From positions 28,851-92,850 of the forward strand of contig CANMLG010000028.1 of NCBI GenBank assembly GCA_947498765.1: DNA of 64,000 nt, given 5' to 3'. Positions 26,831 to 37,400 of this stretch are shown here, piece by piece. The position numbers were made by a program, and so were the translations under genes. The notes under the pieces were generated by a model that was given only the letters and a program-made list of their open reading frames with translations, did no database searches and was not told the origin of the DNA. Numbering within the stretch: position 1 is the stretch's first letter; each line of letters opens with the position of its first letter. This DNA comes from an uncultured Aquimarina sp. Its GTDB lineage: Bacteria; Bacteroidota; Bacteroidia; Flavobacteriales; Flavobacteriaceae.

Positions 26831-26920
26831 TTGGGCGTGCCCTAAAGGTAGGGCTTTCCGTTACAATTCCTCGCTCTTCCTAACGTCAGGCTGTGGGATT
26901 TCCACTGCAATCCCTCACGT
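26831..26920. repeat. Dispersed intergenic repeat-like element
   Basis: Segments TTGGGCGTGCCCTAAAGG, GGGCTTTCCGTTACAATTCC and TGCAATCCCTCACG form a GC-richer island in AT-rich non-coding DNA. As far as I recall, such GGGCGT-GGGCTTTCCG-CAATCCCTCACG modules occur as dispersed intergenic repeats in many flavobacterial genomes. Only one copy is seen in this window. Function is unknown. Confidence 0.6.
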
Positions 26921-27098
26921 AAAAAAATCATAGCCACAAATGTTATAAATTAGTATTTCATATCGAACATCATCTTTTTCATATCAAAATTTCTCTTCTC
27001 GATACAATTTTCTATTGAAAATTACTCGAATCTACAATTTTGACACTTGAATATAATTATGACTAATAAATTCAAAATACACACCTCAAATATCAATT

Positions 27099-28685
27099 AT
27101 GAAACAAATTACATTACTAGTTACTATTCTCTGTTTCACTTCTTGCGTAAGCACTAAACGTTTTAATACACAAATAGCAAAAGAACACAACCTAATTGAA
27201 CTTCATAAAGATATTGATAAAGCCTACCATGAATTAAAAAAGCTACACCCAAAACTTTACCAATACATTTCAAAAAAAGACTTAGACTATAAATTCGATA
27301 GTTTAAAACAACATATTAATCAGCCTTTAAAAAGTCATGAATTTTACAAAAAATTAGCTCCAGTTATTGCTTCCATTAAACAAGGTCATATCTCAGTCTC
27401 CCCTCCTTTTAAAAAACGTACTACAAAAGAAAAAAAACACCGTAAAAAAACATCTTTTGATTTTAATAAACTTGATTTTGAATATGTAAACAGTGCTTTT
27501 TTAATTAGTGCTAATTACAACAAAACTGATAAAGAAATTGTGGGTAGCGAGGTGATTAGTGTAAATAATGAACCTATTCAACAGATTATTCAGCAATCAA
27601 AAAAACGCTTTGCCTCCGATGGTTATAACACTACTTTCCATAACCGAATTATAGCACATCATTTTTCGGGTATGTATCTAAAGTATAAAGGTGTGGTTAT
27701 GGATAGTATTTGCTTGCAACTTAAAAACAAGGATTCTATTTATTACAAAACCTTTACGCGTATTTTAAAAGAAAAATACCGAAAAAAGGACAGTACGATC
27801 ACGCCTATCAAAAAAGTAAAATTAACTCCAGAACAAAGATTAGCGCATCGCAAAAAAAAGCGTTTCCAAAAAAAATATAACAAACAGCATGGTTTTATAA
27901 AATCGAAAAAATTATACCAACGCAATTTTAACTTTATAGGCAAAGATAGTTCCATTGCTTATTTAAAAATAAGAGGTTTCCATAATGGCAACTATAAAAA
28001 GTTTTATGAAAATAGTTTTAAAAAAATAGAGGCTGCCAAAACCAACACTTTAATTATTGATTTGCGTAATAACACTGGTGGTAGATTAAACGAAATTTAC
28101 AAGCTTTACTCCTATTTAACCGATCAAGAGTTTCAGTTTGTAAATAAAGCCGAAAGCCGAACTCGGATTCCTGTTTTTAAAGCTGCTGCAACTGGAAATA
28201 TCCCTTTATCTGTCAAATTTTTTAGCTATTTATTTAGCCCTATTTTAATTACGCACGATCTATTAAAAACTTCTAAAAAAGGAAACAACATTTACTATAA
28301 ACTCTCTAGTTCCAAAAGCAATAGTAAACCAAACCCCTTAAATTTTAAAGGAAAAATTTATGTGTTAATCAATGGCAATTCCTTTTCTGCGTCATCCATA
28401 TTAGCCACAAATTTACATGCTACCAACAGAGCTACTTTTGTTGGCGAAGAAACTGGCGGCGGATATAATGGAACCGTTGCTGGTATTTATAAGTCGGTCT
28501 TACTTCCAAATTCGAAAATAAAATTTAATTTTGGATTAATGCAAATTGAGTCGCCTTATAAAAGTCAGCAAATTGGTCGAGGTATTATTCCAGATATTAA
28601 AATTACGCCTACCAAAAATGATAGATTACAAAAAATTGACCCTGAGCTAGAATGGATACTTACAAAGGAAAAACATAATTACTAA
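27099..28685 (+). CDS. S41-family serine peptidase, lipoprotein
   Basis: The 528-residue protein has a lipoprotein signal (MKQITLLVTILCFTSC, lipid Cys at 16). A lysine-rich insert lies at about 210-270. The S41 core shows SSIAYLKIRGFHNGNYKKFYE, LIIDLRNNTGGRLNEIY, and INGNSFSASSILATNL with the catalytic Ser, then TFVGEETGGGYNG. Such tail-specific-protease relatives cleave C-termini or act on envelope proteins. No PDZ domain is clear. It is followed 25 nt later by SelO. The envelope substrate is unknown. Confidence 0.82.
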   Translation: MKQITLLVTILCFTSCVSTKRFNTQIAKEHNLIELHKDIDKAYHELKKLHPKLYQYISKKDLDYKFDSLKQHINQPLKSHEFYKKLAPVIASIKQGHISVSPPFKKRTTKEKKHRKKTSFDFNKLDFEYVNSAFLISANYNKTDKEIVGSEVISVNNEPIQQIIQQSKKRFASDGYNTTFHNRIIAHHFSGMYLKYKGVVMDSICLQLKNKDSIYYKTFTRILKEKYRKKDSTITPIKKVKLTPEQRLAHRKKKRFQKKYNKQHGFIKSKKLYQRNFNFIGKDSSIAYLKIRGFHNGNYKKFYENSFKKIEAAKTNTLIIDLRNNTGGRLNEIYKLYSYLTDQEFQFVNKAESRTRIPVFKAAATGNIPLSVKFFSYLFSPILITHDLLKTSKKGNNIYYKLSSSKSNSKPNPLNFKGKIYVLINGNSFSASSILATNLHATNRATFVGEETGGGYNGTVAGIYKSVLLPNSKIKFNFGLMQIESPYKSQQIGRGIIPDIKITPTKNDRLQKIDPELEWILTKEKHNY

Positions 28686-28710
28686 ATACGAACACCCATA
28701 AGGAATACCT

Positions 28711-30279
28711 ATGAAATTGAATGTGAATAGTATTGACCGATTTACGAAAGAGCTTCCAGCTGACAAGGATGTAGATAATAGCAGAAGACAAGTGGAAAAA
28801 GCTTGTTTTTCATATGTTACTCCCAAGTCTCCCAAAGCCCCTTCTTTAATTCATGTTTCGACAGAAATGTTAACAAATTTAGGGCTTAAAGAAGAAGATG
28901 GAAAGCATTCCGAATTTCTTGATGTCGTTTCGGGAAAAACAGTGCTGCCCAATACAAAACCTTATGCGATGTGTTATGGAGGACATCAATTTGGTAATTG
29001 GGCAGGTCAGTTAGGAGATGGTAGAGCTATTAACCTCACTGAGATCAAACATAATAGTAAAATATGGGCATTACAATTAAAAGGAGCAGGAGAAACTCCC
29101 TATTCTAGAACTGCAGATGGATTAGCCGTATTGCGATCCTCAATCCGTGAGTATTTGTGTAGTGAGGCCATGTATTATTTGGGTGTACCGACTACCAGAG
29201 CTTTGTCTATAGTTTTATCCGGGAACAAGGTACTGCGCGATGTTTTATACAATGGGAATCCTGCTTACGAAAAAGGGGCTATTGTATCGAGAGTTGCTCC
29301 ATCATTTCTTCGTTTTGGTAATTACGAAATTTTTGCTTCAAGGGGTGATAAAACTACTTTGAAAACACTGGTAGATTATACCATAAAAAATCATTTTCCC
29401 CATTTAGGAATACCTTCCAAAAAAACTTATTTGGATTTCTTTCAAGAAGTAACAACGAAAAGTATGGATATGGTGATCCATTGGCAACGAGTAGGTTTTG
29501 TGCATGGAGTTATGAATACAGATAATATGTCCATTTTAGGACTTACTATTGATTATGGTCCTTACGGATGGTTAGAAGGCTATGATCATAATTGGACCCC
29601 TAACACTACAGATAGTAGACACAAAAGGTACCGTTACGGAACTCAACCTCAAATTGTATTGTGGAATTTATTACAATTGGCAAAAGCTCTTTATGTATTA
29701 ATTGAAGATGCCACTGCCTTGGAAACAATTTTAGACACCTATCGCATTGACGTTAAAGTGGGTCAATTAGCTATGATGAGAAGTAAACTTGGTTTACACA
29801 ACACAGAGAATTTTGATGATCAGCTTATTGAGGATTTAGAAAAAGTATTGCAGCTAACAGAAACTGACATGACTATTTTTTTTAGAAACTTAGCAAACCT
29901 AAAAAAAGAACAATCAAATAATTGGTTTAATACCATTGAAGATGCTTTTTATAAACCACAAGAAGTTGTTGGTGCTATAAAAGAAAACTGGACAAATTGG
30001 TTTAAAAACTATGAGAAGCGTTTATCCGTAGAAATATGGACAAATGAAGAACGGAAAAATGCTATGAATAAAGTAAACCCCAAATATGTACTACGGAATT
30101 ATATGGCACAATTAGCGATTGACGCCGCTGATAATGGAGATTATAAGGTATTAGATGAGCTTTTCGTACTTTTAAAAAAACCTTATGACGAACAGCCAAA
30201 ATCCTTAAAATGGTTTGCTAAACGCCCTGAATGGGCCCGACATAAAGTAGGCTGTTCTATGCTTTCTTGTAGTTCGTAG
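28711..30279 (+). CDS. selO: SelO (YdiU) protein adenylyltransferase
   Basis: The 522-residue protein has SelO motifs: MCYGGHQFGNWAGQLGDGRA, LQLKGAGETPYSRTADG, VLRSSIREYLCSEAMYYLG, FVHGVMNTDNMSILG and TIDYGPYG. SelO is a pseudokinase-fold enzyme that AMPylates proteins during oxidative stress. The last three residues are Cys-Ser-Ser: the Cys sits where animal SelO has selenocysteine. It lies between an S41 peptidase and the MsrA group on the same strand, fitting a redox-repair role. Confidence 0.93.
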   Translation: MKLNVNSIDRFTKELPADKDVDNSRRQVEKACFSYVTPKSPKAPSLIHVSTEMLTNLGLKEEDGKHSEFLDVVSGKTVLPNTKPYAMCYGGHQFGNWAGQLGDGRAINLTEIKHNSKIWALQLKGAGETPYSRTADGLAVLRSSIREYLCSEAMYYLGVPTTRALSIVLSGNKVLRDVLYNGNPAYEKGAIVSRVAPSFLRFGNYEIFASRGDKTTLKTLVDYTIKNHFPHLGIPSKKTYLDFFQEVTTKSMDMVIHWQRVGFVHGVMNTDNMSILGLTIDYGPYGWLEGYDHNWTPNTTDSRHKRYRYGTQPQIVLWNLLQLAKALYVLIEDATALETILDTYRIDVKVGQLAMMRSKLGLHNTENFDDQLIEDLEKVLQLTETDMTIFFRNLANLKKEQSNNWFNTIEDAFYKPQEVVGAIKENWTNWFKNYEKRLSVEIWTNEERKNAMNKVNPKYVLRNYMAQLAIDAADNGDYKVLDELFVLLKKPYDEQPKSLKWFAKRPEWARHKVGCSMLSCSS

Positions 30280-30369
30280 TAAACTACCACGGAGCATTAT
30301 AAGCTTTTGAGGTGCCAATAAAAAAAGACGTGTTTTTTTTAAATTAAAGCGATGTTGCTAAGCATTTTA

Positions 30370-30621
30370 ATGAATTTTCAAGAAGGCTATACTGAAGGTA
30401 TTTATAATAATAAAAAGTATGGCTTAACAAAAACAACATTCAATAAAGGAAAATCTATAAAATTTTATGCTAAAGAATTAGGCGGAAAAGATTTTATAAG
30501 TCTTAATTATTATATTACAAAAAGCAAAGAATTGTTAAAACCATGCGAAATGCCCGAAAAAAAAGTAATTCACTTTTTAAATAATGTGAAGCTTATAGCC
30601 ATTGAGAAAAATAACACTTAA
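30370..30621 (+). CDS. Small conserved-looking protein next to msrA
   Basis: From the ATG at 30370 (MNFQEGYTEGIYNNKKYGLT) the product has 83 residues; an upstream ATG at 30352 adds six. The compact sequence with KFYAKELGGKDFISLNYYITKS and LKPCEMPEKKVIHFL looks like a globular domain. From memory, similar short proteins lie beside msrA in flavobacteria, but I cannot name a family. It sits 90 nt before MsrA, so co-transcription is likely. Function is unknown. Confidence 0.6.
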   Translation: MNFQEGYTEGIYNNKKYGLTKTTFNKGKSIKFYAKELGGKDFISLNYYITKSKELLKPCEMPEKKVIHFLNNVKLIAIEKNNT

Positions 30622-30711
30622 AAAAGGGTTAATGTATAAATGAAAAAGAGGTGTTTTAGCATAGTTTTACATTATAAATAAAATTAAGTAACTCATATTA
30701 AAATTCACATT

Positions 30712-31212
30712 ATGGAAGATTTGAAGAGAGCCTATATCGCAGGGGGATGCTTTTGGGGAATGGAAGATTTATTTAGATCAAGACCTGGTATTAAAGATAC
30801 AGAAGTCGGTTACCAAGGAGGAAAAAATGATAATCCAACCTACAAGAATCATCCAGGGCATGCCGAGAGTATCGAATTAACTTATGCTCCAAGTGAGACA
30901 TCATTTAAAGAAATTTTAGATTTCTTCTTTAGAATTCATAATCCTACCACCATTGATCAACAAGGTAATGATCTAGGTTCAAGTTACCGATCTGTCATTT
31001 TTTATCAGAACGAAGAAGAGAAATCTATTGCCTCTGATATGATTTCACTAGTCAATACTTCGGGCAAATGGGAAGCTGATGTAGTTACTACGTTGGAACC
31101 TTATTCTACATTTTGGAAAGCTGAAGAAAGTCATCAAGATTATTTAGTTAAACACCCTAATGGCTATACTTGTCATTTTTTAAGATTTGAAGAAAGTTTT
31201 ATTTCAGAATAA
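30712..31212 (+). CDS. msrA: Peptide-methionine (S)-S-oxide reductase
   Basis: The 166-residue enzyme reduces S-epimer methionine sulfoxide. The active-site Cys is in AGGCFWGMEDLF. Family segments GVKDTEVGYQGG-like (GIKDTEVGYQGG), HPGHAESIELTY, FFRIHNPTTIDQQGND and YRSVIFYQNEEEK are all present. No clear C-terminal resolving Cys pair is seen. With SelO upstream it suggests an oxidative protein-repair cluster. A strong terminator follows. Confidence 0.95.
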   Translation: MEDLKRAYIAGGCFWGMEDLFRSRPGIKDTEVGYQGGKNDNPTYKNHPGHAESIELTYAPSETSFKEILDFFFRIHNPTTIDQQGNDLGSSYRSVIFYQNEEEKSIASDMISLVNTSGKWEADVVTTLEPYSTFWKAEESHQDYLVKHPNGYTCHFLRFEESFISE

Positions 31213-31320
31213 AAGAAAACATTACAAGTAATCGATTATGCATTTTATTGAACTTACACAAAAAAATTATAGGACTTCATTTCATTAAATTTCGGAAATT
31301 CCAAACATTTACTTTTACCT

Positions 31321-31361
31321 AAAAAACCCAAGATTTAAAAAATTTAAATCTTGGGTTTTTT
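31321..31361. terminator. Bidirectional terminator after msrA
   Basis: Arms of 19 bp (31321-31339 and 31343-31361) pair perfectly around a 3-nt loop and end in A6/T6 runs. It lies between msrA (plus) and the GH8-like gene (minus). Confidence 0.9.
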
Positions 31362-31439
31362 AATGAACTAACTAATGCTACTCTACAAATGTATTTCTTT
31401 TGGCCATTTGCTTATGCATTCTTTATAAAAATTTTTCAT

Positions 31440-34400
31440 TTATCTAATTAAACTAAAATGCCCTGTTTCTTGCTTACCATCAATCAATTTTGATACAAAC
31501 CAATAATCATCGGCTGGCATATCTGTATTATTATAAATTCCATTCCATCGATCCGTTGGTCTAAAACTTGCTAATAATTTTCCGTACCTATCATATATCT
31601 CAATATATTCAATAAGTGACATTGCTTTTGTACTTACTTGCCAAAAATCATTCTCTGTATCTCCATTAGGAGTAAAAAACAAAGGATAATCCCTCTCTTT
31701 AGGAGGATTAACTCTAACTGTGAGTGTCGAATTTAATGTTGGACAACTGGTAATTGTTTCTATAATTTCATATACTATTTCCTGAACTTGATCTGAACTG
31801 TTGGTCAATACATCTGATATAATAATTGAGTTATTTCCAATAGTATTTTCACCTTCAATAAAAATCCCATCACTTGTTGCTAGCCACGTAATATTATTGG
31901 GTAAAATGCTCATATTAGAAACTATATCATAATTTACCGATGTTCCACTTTCAATAGTAATTGTATCAAATTGAGGGACCTTTTCGGGAGTTACCGTAAT
32001 AGTTAATGAAACTCTTTCACTTTCACAATCTGTAACATCTTTTTGAGATACAAAATAGATATTTTCCGAAGCTACAGAAGTATCTATAATTGGTTTCGCA
32101 ATTGGAGTGATTGAAAGCGCACTTGAATACCATACTACAGTTTCTGTAGCCGATATAAAAGTATCAATATCTAAAGGAGTATCTCCAAAACAAAATGATG
32201 GATCAGTAACAAAAGGAGCTTTAACGCTTGTACATGCCACAGGAACATCATTATCCAAAATAGTTCCAATGGCTGTTTGCGCTATTGGATTGACAATTCC
32301 ATCAACATTCACTATCGCTAATTCTAAAGTTTCCGTGTCTTCTTCAATAAAATCGTCTATTGTTTCTAACTCAAAATTTCCTGAACTCAAGCCTGCAGGA
32401 ATTATAAGACTTAGTGGTTTTCTGATATAATCTCTAGGTAATGCCGTAATATTAGTAATTGAAAAGGTTACTTCAATATCTTTTGTAGGCACTTCTGTTA
32501 AGGTTATGGGAAATACCAAATTGCCTCCTTCAACAACACTATCTCCATTATTAATAATTGCTGTTAACACACTTGATGTTGGCAAAACTGTAACTTCTAA
32601 CTCTGAAGTTTGAGGAACACAACCCACTGATGGTATAGAAGCTATCCTATAAGTAACCACTTCGGGTATATTTGATGTATTAGTCAATATATCTGAGATT
32701 ACATCTAAGCTACTATTAATCAATGTTTCTCCAACAACATTATTGTTATTAGTCACTACACTCCAACTCAATGTACCGGACTCTAAGCCCATTTCAGCAA
32801 CAATATCAAAACTGACATTAGCACCATTTATAATTGTTTTTGCATCAAATTTCCCTGCATCTCCCTCTTTTATATTCACAACAACTTGTACCCTATCACT
32901 TTCACAATTAGTTGCAGTTCTTTGGGCAACATAATAAAAAGTAGTTGCCGCTACTGAAGTATCTATAATTGGTGCACTAATTGATGTACTACTCAACGCT
33001 GTATCATACCAAACAATAGTTTCTGTTGCAGTAACAAAAGTATTTATATCTGCTACTGTTTCTCCAATACAAAACTCTATATTTGCTACATTTGGTTTAT
33101 CAATTGTTGGACAAGCCATATCATTATCTTCAATGGCTCCAATAGCTGTCGAAGTTATTGAATTGGGTACTCCATTTACATTTACAATAGCAACCTCTAG
33201 TTCCTCCACTAATTCTACTTCAACATCATCAATTGTAGAAATTACAAAAACACCTTTATTAGTACCTGTTGTAATAGTTAGACTTGTTTCTAAAACTCCA
33301 TAATCAGCTGGTAATGTTGAAATATCTGCAATAGCAAAAGTAATTTCAACATCGGTGGCGGCTAATTCGGTTAAGGTAACTTCAAATTCAAGATCATTTC
33401 CTTCAATAGTTGAAGTATCTGTTATAAATGCTGATAATACCGTGACTGGAGGCAAAATTGTAACCACCAATTCTGATGATTCTGGCGGACAACCTGTACT
33501 TGGAATTGATGTTATTTTATAAGTAACTGTCTCATTTAAATCAGTTGTATTCACTAATATATCAGAAATAGTATCTGAGGTAACCGAAGTTATTGACTCA
33601 CCAGTAATATTTGTGTTATCTACTGTTTCCCAACTAATAGTTCCTGCTTCTAATCCCATTTCGGCTACAATATCAAAATCAATATTACCACCACTTTGAA
33701 TTGTTTTAGTTTCTGATTGAGAAACTCCACCTGCTTTCACCTCTACAACTACCTCAACTCGATCACTTTCACAATCATCGGCGGTCTTTTGAGCTACATA
33801 ATAAATTGTACTAGATGCCAAAGAAGTATCAATTATCGGTTTTGCTATCGCTGAAGTACTCAGCTCATCCACATACCAAACTATAGTTTCTGTTGCAGTA
33901 ATATAAGTATCAATATCACTTACTGCATCTCCTATACAAAATTCAGGTACATTTTGTGTTGGTTCATCAACATCTATCAAAGCACAAAGATCCACTCCAC
34001 TACAATCCAGAATAGCCTGAGCACTCACAAAATCCTTAGGTAAGCCTAAGGCATTGGTAAAAGCTAAGTTTACAATTTTAGAAGTGGCAGATGGACACGA
34101 CGCTATTTCTCCCTTCCATGAATAGGTTATTTCTGTATCAGCTAAAACTGGTCCTGTTATTTTAGGATAGGTCACCACTCCTGAAGTGTTTACTCCTGAG
34201 CCATCAGCAGATATAAATGTAATCTCTGTAGGAATTGGATCTGTAATTTGTAAATCAAAAGCAGAATCTAAACTAGACTTATAAGCTATCAATTGATGTA
34301 CCCCTGATGTTGAAGAACCATCTGGGCTTCCATTAATCACACCAGCATAACCTGCTCTTATCGGCAAACCTGTCACTGTCCAAGTAGGTGTTGGACTAGC

Positions 34401-37400
34401 TGTATTTCCCATCCATACTTGTAATTGATCATCTGCCAATTGTAATTTAATTTTTGCAGGATTCCCCGAAGGTGTTATCCCAGTTGCTTTTACCGATGTA
34501 GTTCCATCAAATACTTCAGTCTCTATATTACCTCCACCAAAATTAGGTTTAAAAAGAATATAAATTCCATTATCAATAGCTCCTCCTGTATGTCGTAAGG
34601 CAAATCCATAAGCTTGACTATCTGCAAAATTAACTTCGGCTTCAATAGTTCCATTTGTTCCATGGGAATAATCATGTGTAGAAACGGCTAAACTATTAGA
34701 TGCATTAGAAACACCAACATTAGGAGTCACTGTCATTGCCGGACCACTTTGAGCTGTCCATGACCTTGTGAAATCAGCCTCAAATGGTGATCCATCGGTA
34801 TTTTTATAACTTAAGGTATAAGTTACCTCATCACCCACTACAGCCGATTTTGGAACTACCGTTTTTGTCATTGACGAAGGCGGCGGAGGTAATATTACTG
34901 GAGTACAGGTTATGGTAACTTCGGCCGTATCAATTACTGGCGACTCATTTTTAGCTTCTATTGAAGCCGTATTGATTTGAATTTCATCGGCTCTCGGACA
35001 AGTCCCTGAAGAAAAATTAGCAGTAGCCAAATAACTAAATGAACCTTTTTCTTTTACTTGTAAAGCTTTTTTCTTCCAAGTAATTGTTCTGGTGGCTTTG
35101 TCATAGGTCGCTTTTTCTCCTAGAATCTCTACAGAGTCTCCTAAGTTTTTCCCAGTAGCATCAACAAAACCTACAAATGTAAAACCAACGGGCAACACAT
35201 CTGTCAATATCACATCTTCTACCTCACGACCTGGCACTGGACTATTTCCATAAATTCTACGCCAAGTAAAGCCATCCCATTCTTCAACCAATACATTATC
35301 AATAGTTATGCTTGGTGTTTCGCAGGCTTCATTATGATACTCGTTTACAGGCACATCTGGATTATCGGGATCTGTCCAGTTATTTGTTATAGGATAATAT
35401 AAGCCATCATCTCCATCACTTACTGCCGGGTTCCATGACCAGTCATCATCCCATTGCACATTACCCCATGCACTGGTATGCATCTGCCATTTCGCCCTTA
35501 GTGGATTGGCACCTCCTTGATGCACACGTCCGCCTGTTAAACCAAAATAACGTGAAATATGAGGAGTTATAGTGGCCAGTTGTTCCGAAAATTTAACAAT
35601 AACACGTTGGTTCCATGCACCATTTGCATCCGATCCAGGTATAATCTTTTCACTAGTAATACTTACTTTAGAGCGGTCACCACCTTCGTAAATTTGGGCA
35701 TCTAATGCCCAACCTGTGCCTGTACAACCAGGCGTACCTGCTACACAATCTACCGAGTTATCATTTAAAAATAATGAGATTCTATAATTACCATAATCAA
35801 TATAGGGCTCGGCAGCTCCGTGATATAATCTGATCTTAACATCACGTTGATTGGTTGTACCACCATGACCACTATGTGCATATGCGGGTATCACATCTTG
35901 TCTTCCTCCGTTTAGAAAACCACCTGAAGAGGCATTTTCAAAATCCACGGTATAAGTAACTTGATCTCCTGGATTTACTGTGGCATTATCTACTGTTTTT
36001 TCAATTTCTAAGGCTTTTTCTGCCACATCAAAACAATTACGTTGCATCACTGCTGTTTCCTCATTAGGAAATTCATTAGATGTCCAGCCTTTTCCGTTTG
36101 AAGTTTCTATATCAAATTCTGTACAAATTCGCCCCGTAGTTCCTTTGTCTATTTTTAAAATCATTTTCACCTCTCCAGTAGTAGGTAAAATTCCCGTTGA
36201 AGTTTTAAAACCTGGCACCGTACCAATATCCCATGTAACCGTCGCTCCTGTATTGACACCTCCATTGGTTGCTGACACAAAACTCATTCCTTTAGGAATC
36301 AAAGTACTTATTTTTACATCTTTTCCATCTACAGAAGCATAGTTTCGGTAAGCCACGGTAAATTCAATTTCATCGCCTGTAAAAGCAAAAGTTTTATCAA
36401 CACTGTGATATACTTTTAAATTAGATTCTAATATGGTTTCAGCTGGAGAATGATGATTTCCCGAAAGGGTTAACATACCTAACAATCTAAAAAAACCATG
36501 AAAATACCCTGGAATACTAGTCAAATAACCATCCCCTGCTGTGGTTGTATCCCATTCAATAACACATTGACGGTACAATTCCCCCATCAACTTATAATCT
36601 TGAGCTGCTACTGCTGCAGGAGATCCTGTACCCGCTAACCAATTTAATGGAAAAGCTCCTATTATTTTCCCTGAATTAGGATCATACTGTTGTCTTAATT
36701 GAGAGACTCCATTGTATGATAAACTTGGACCACCTGTTGCTACCCAACAATCATTTGACCAAGGTGCTTGACCAGGATCTTTCATAAAAGTAGCTAATCT
36801 TTTTCCTATATTTTTTTCAAACGAATTCCCTCCTGCCTCAACTTCATGTATCGAAGGATTCCAACTTGTTTTAGGATCACCATGCCATACATAATTCAAT
36901 ATCGTTCTCCATGCATTTCTAAAATCTTCACCTTCAGAAAAACTACTATATATTGGGTTATTTGCTGTATCTAAATCAACCCAACCCGCCAAGGGAAGTG
37001 TTGTAGGGTTATCTAACATTTTACCCATTAACCAGTCTGATGATGCTTCTGCTCTTTTAAACTGATCTATATTCCACCCTTGATCGCGAGTATCTCCATT
37101 GTCTTCTAAAAATTTTTGAAAAGCATGAAAATATGCAGGTGCATTATAATCAATATGATGAGGTGTGTTTGGCCCATATTGTGGTTTAGGATTTATTAAG
37201 GTAGCTGACCATTTTGATAACTCCAGCCATGTATTTCCCCCTTTTTGATAACCATCAAAACCAATGATACCTGATGTAAAATCTTCATTTCCTTTTACGT
37301 TTCCTTCAAAACGTTCTACCAAACCTCTAATTACTTTTAATGCCTCTTCTTTGTAATTAATTACATTTCCACAACCATCTTTATGTCCTGAATCTCCTCC

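Noticed and set aside
31979..33980. Internal deletion or assembly duplication in the GH8-like gene
   Set aside because: The repeated units differ at many positions, so they are true diverged protein repeats.
36000..36342. 120-residue plus-strand frame in the GH8-like gene
   Set aside because: It is antisense to a long coding gene with clear domains and has no start context or family signal.
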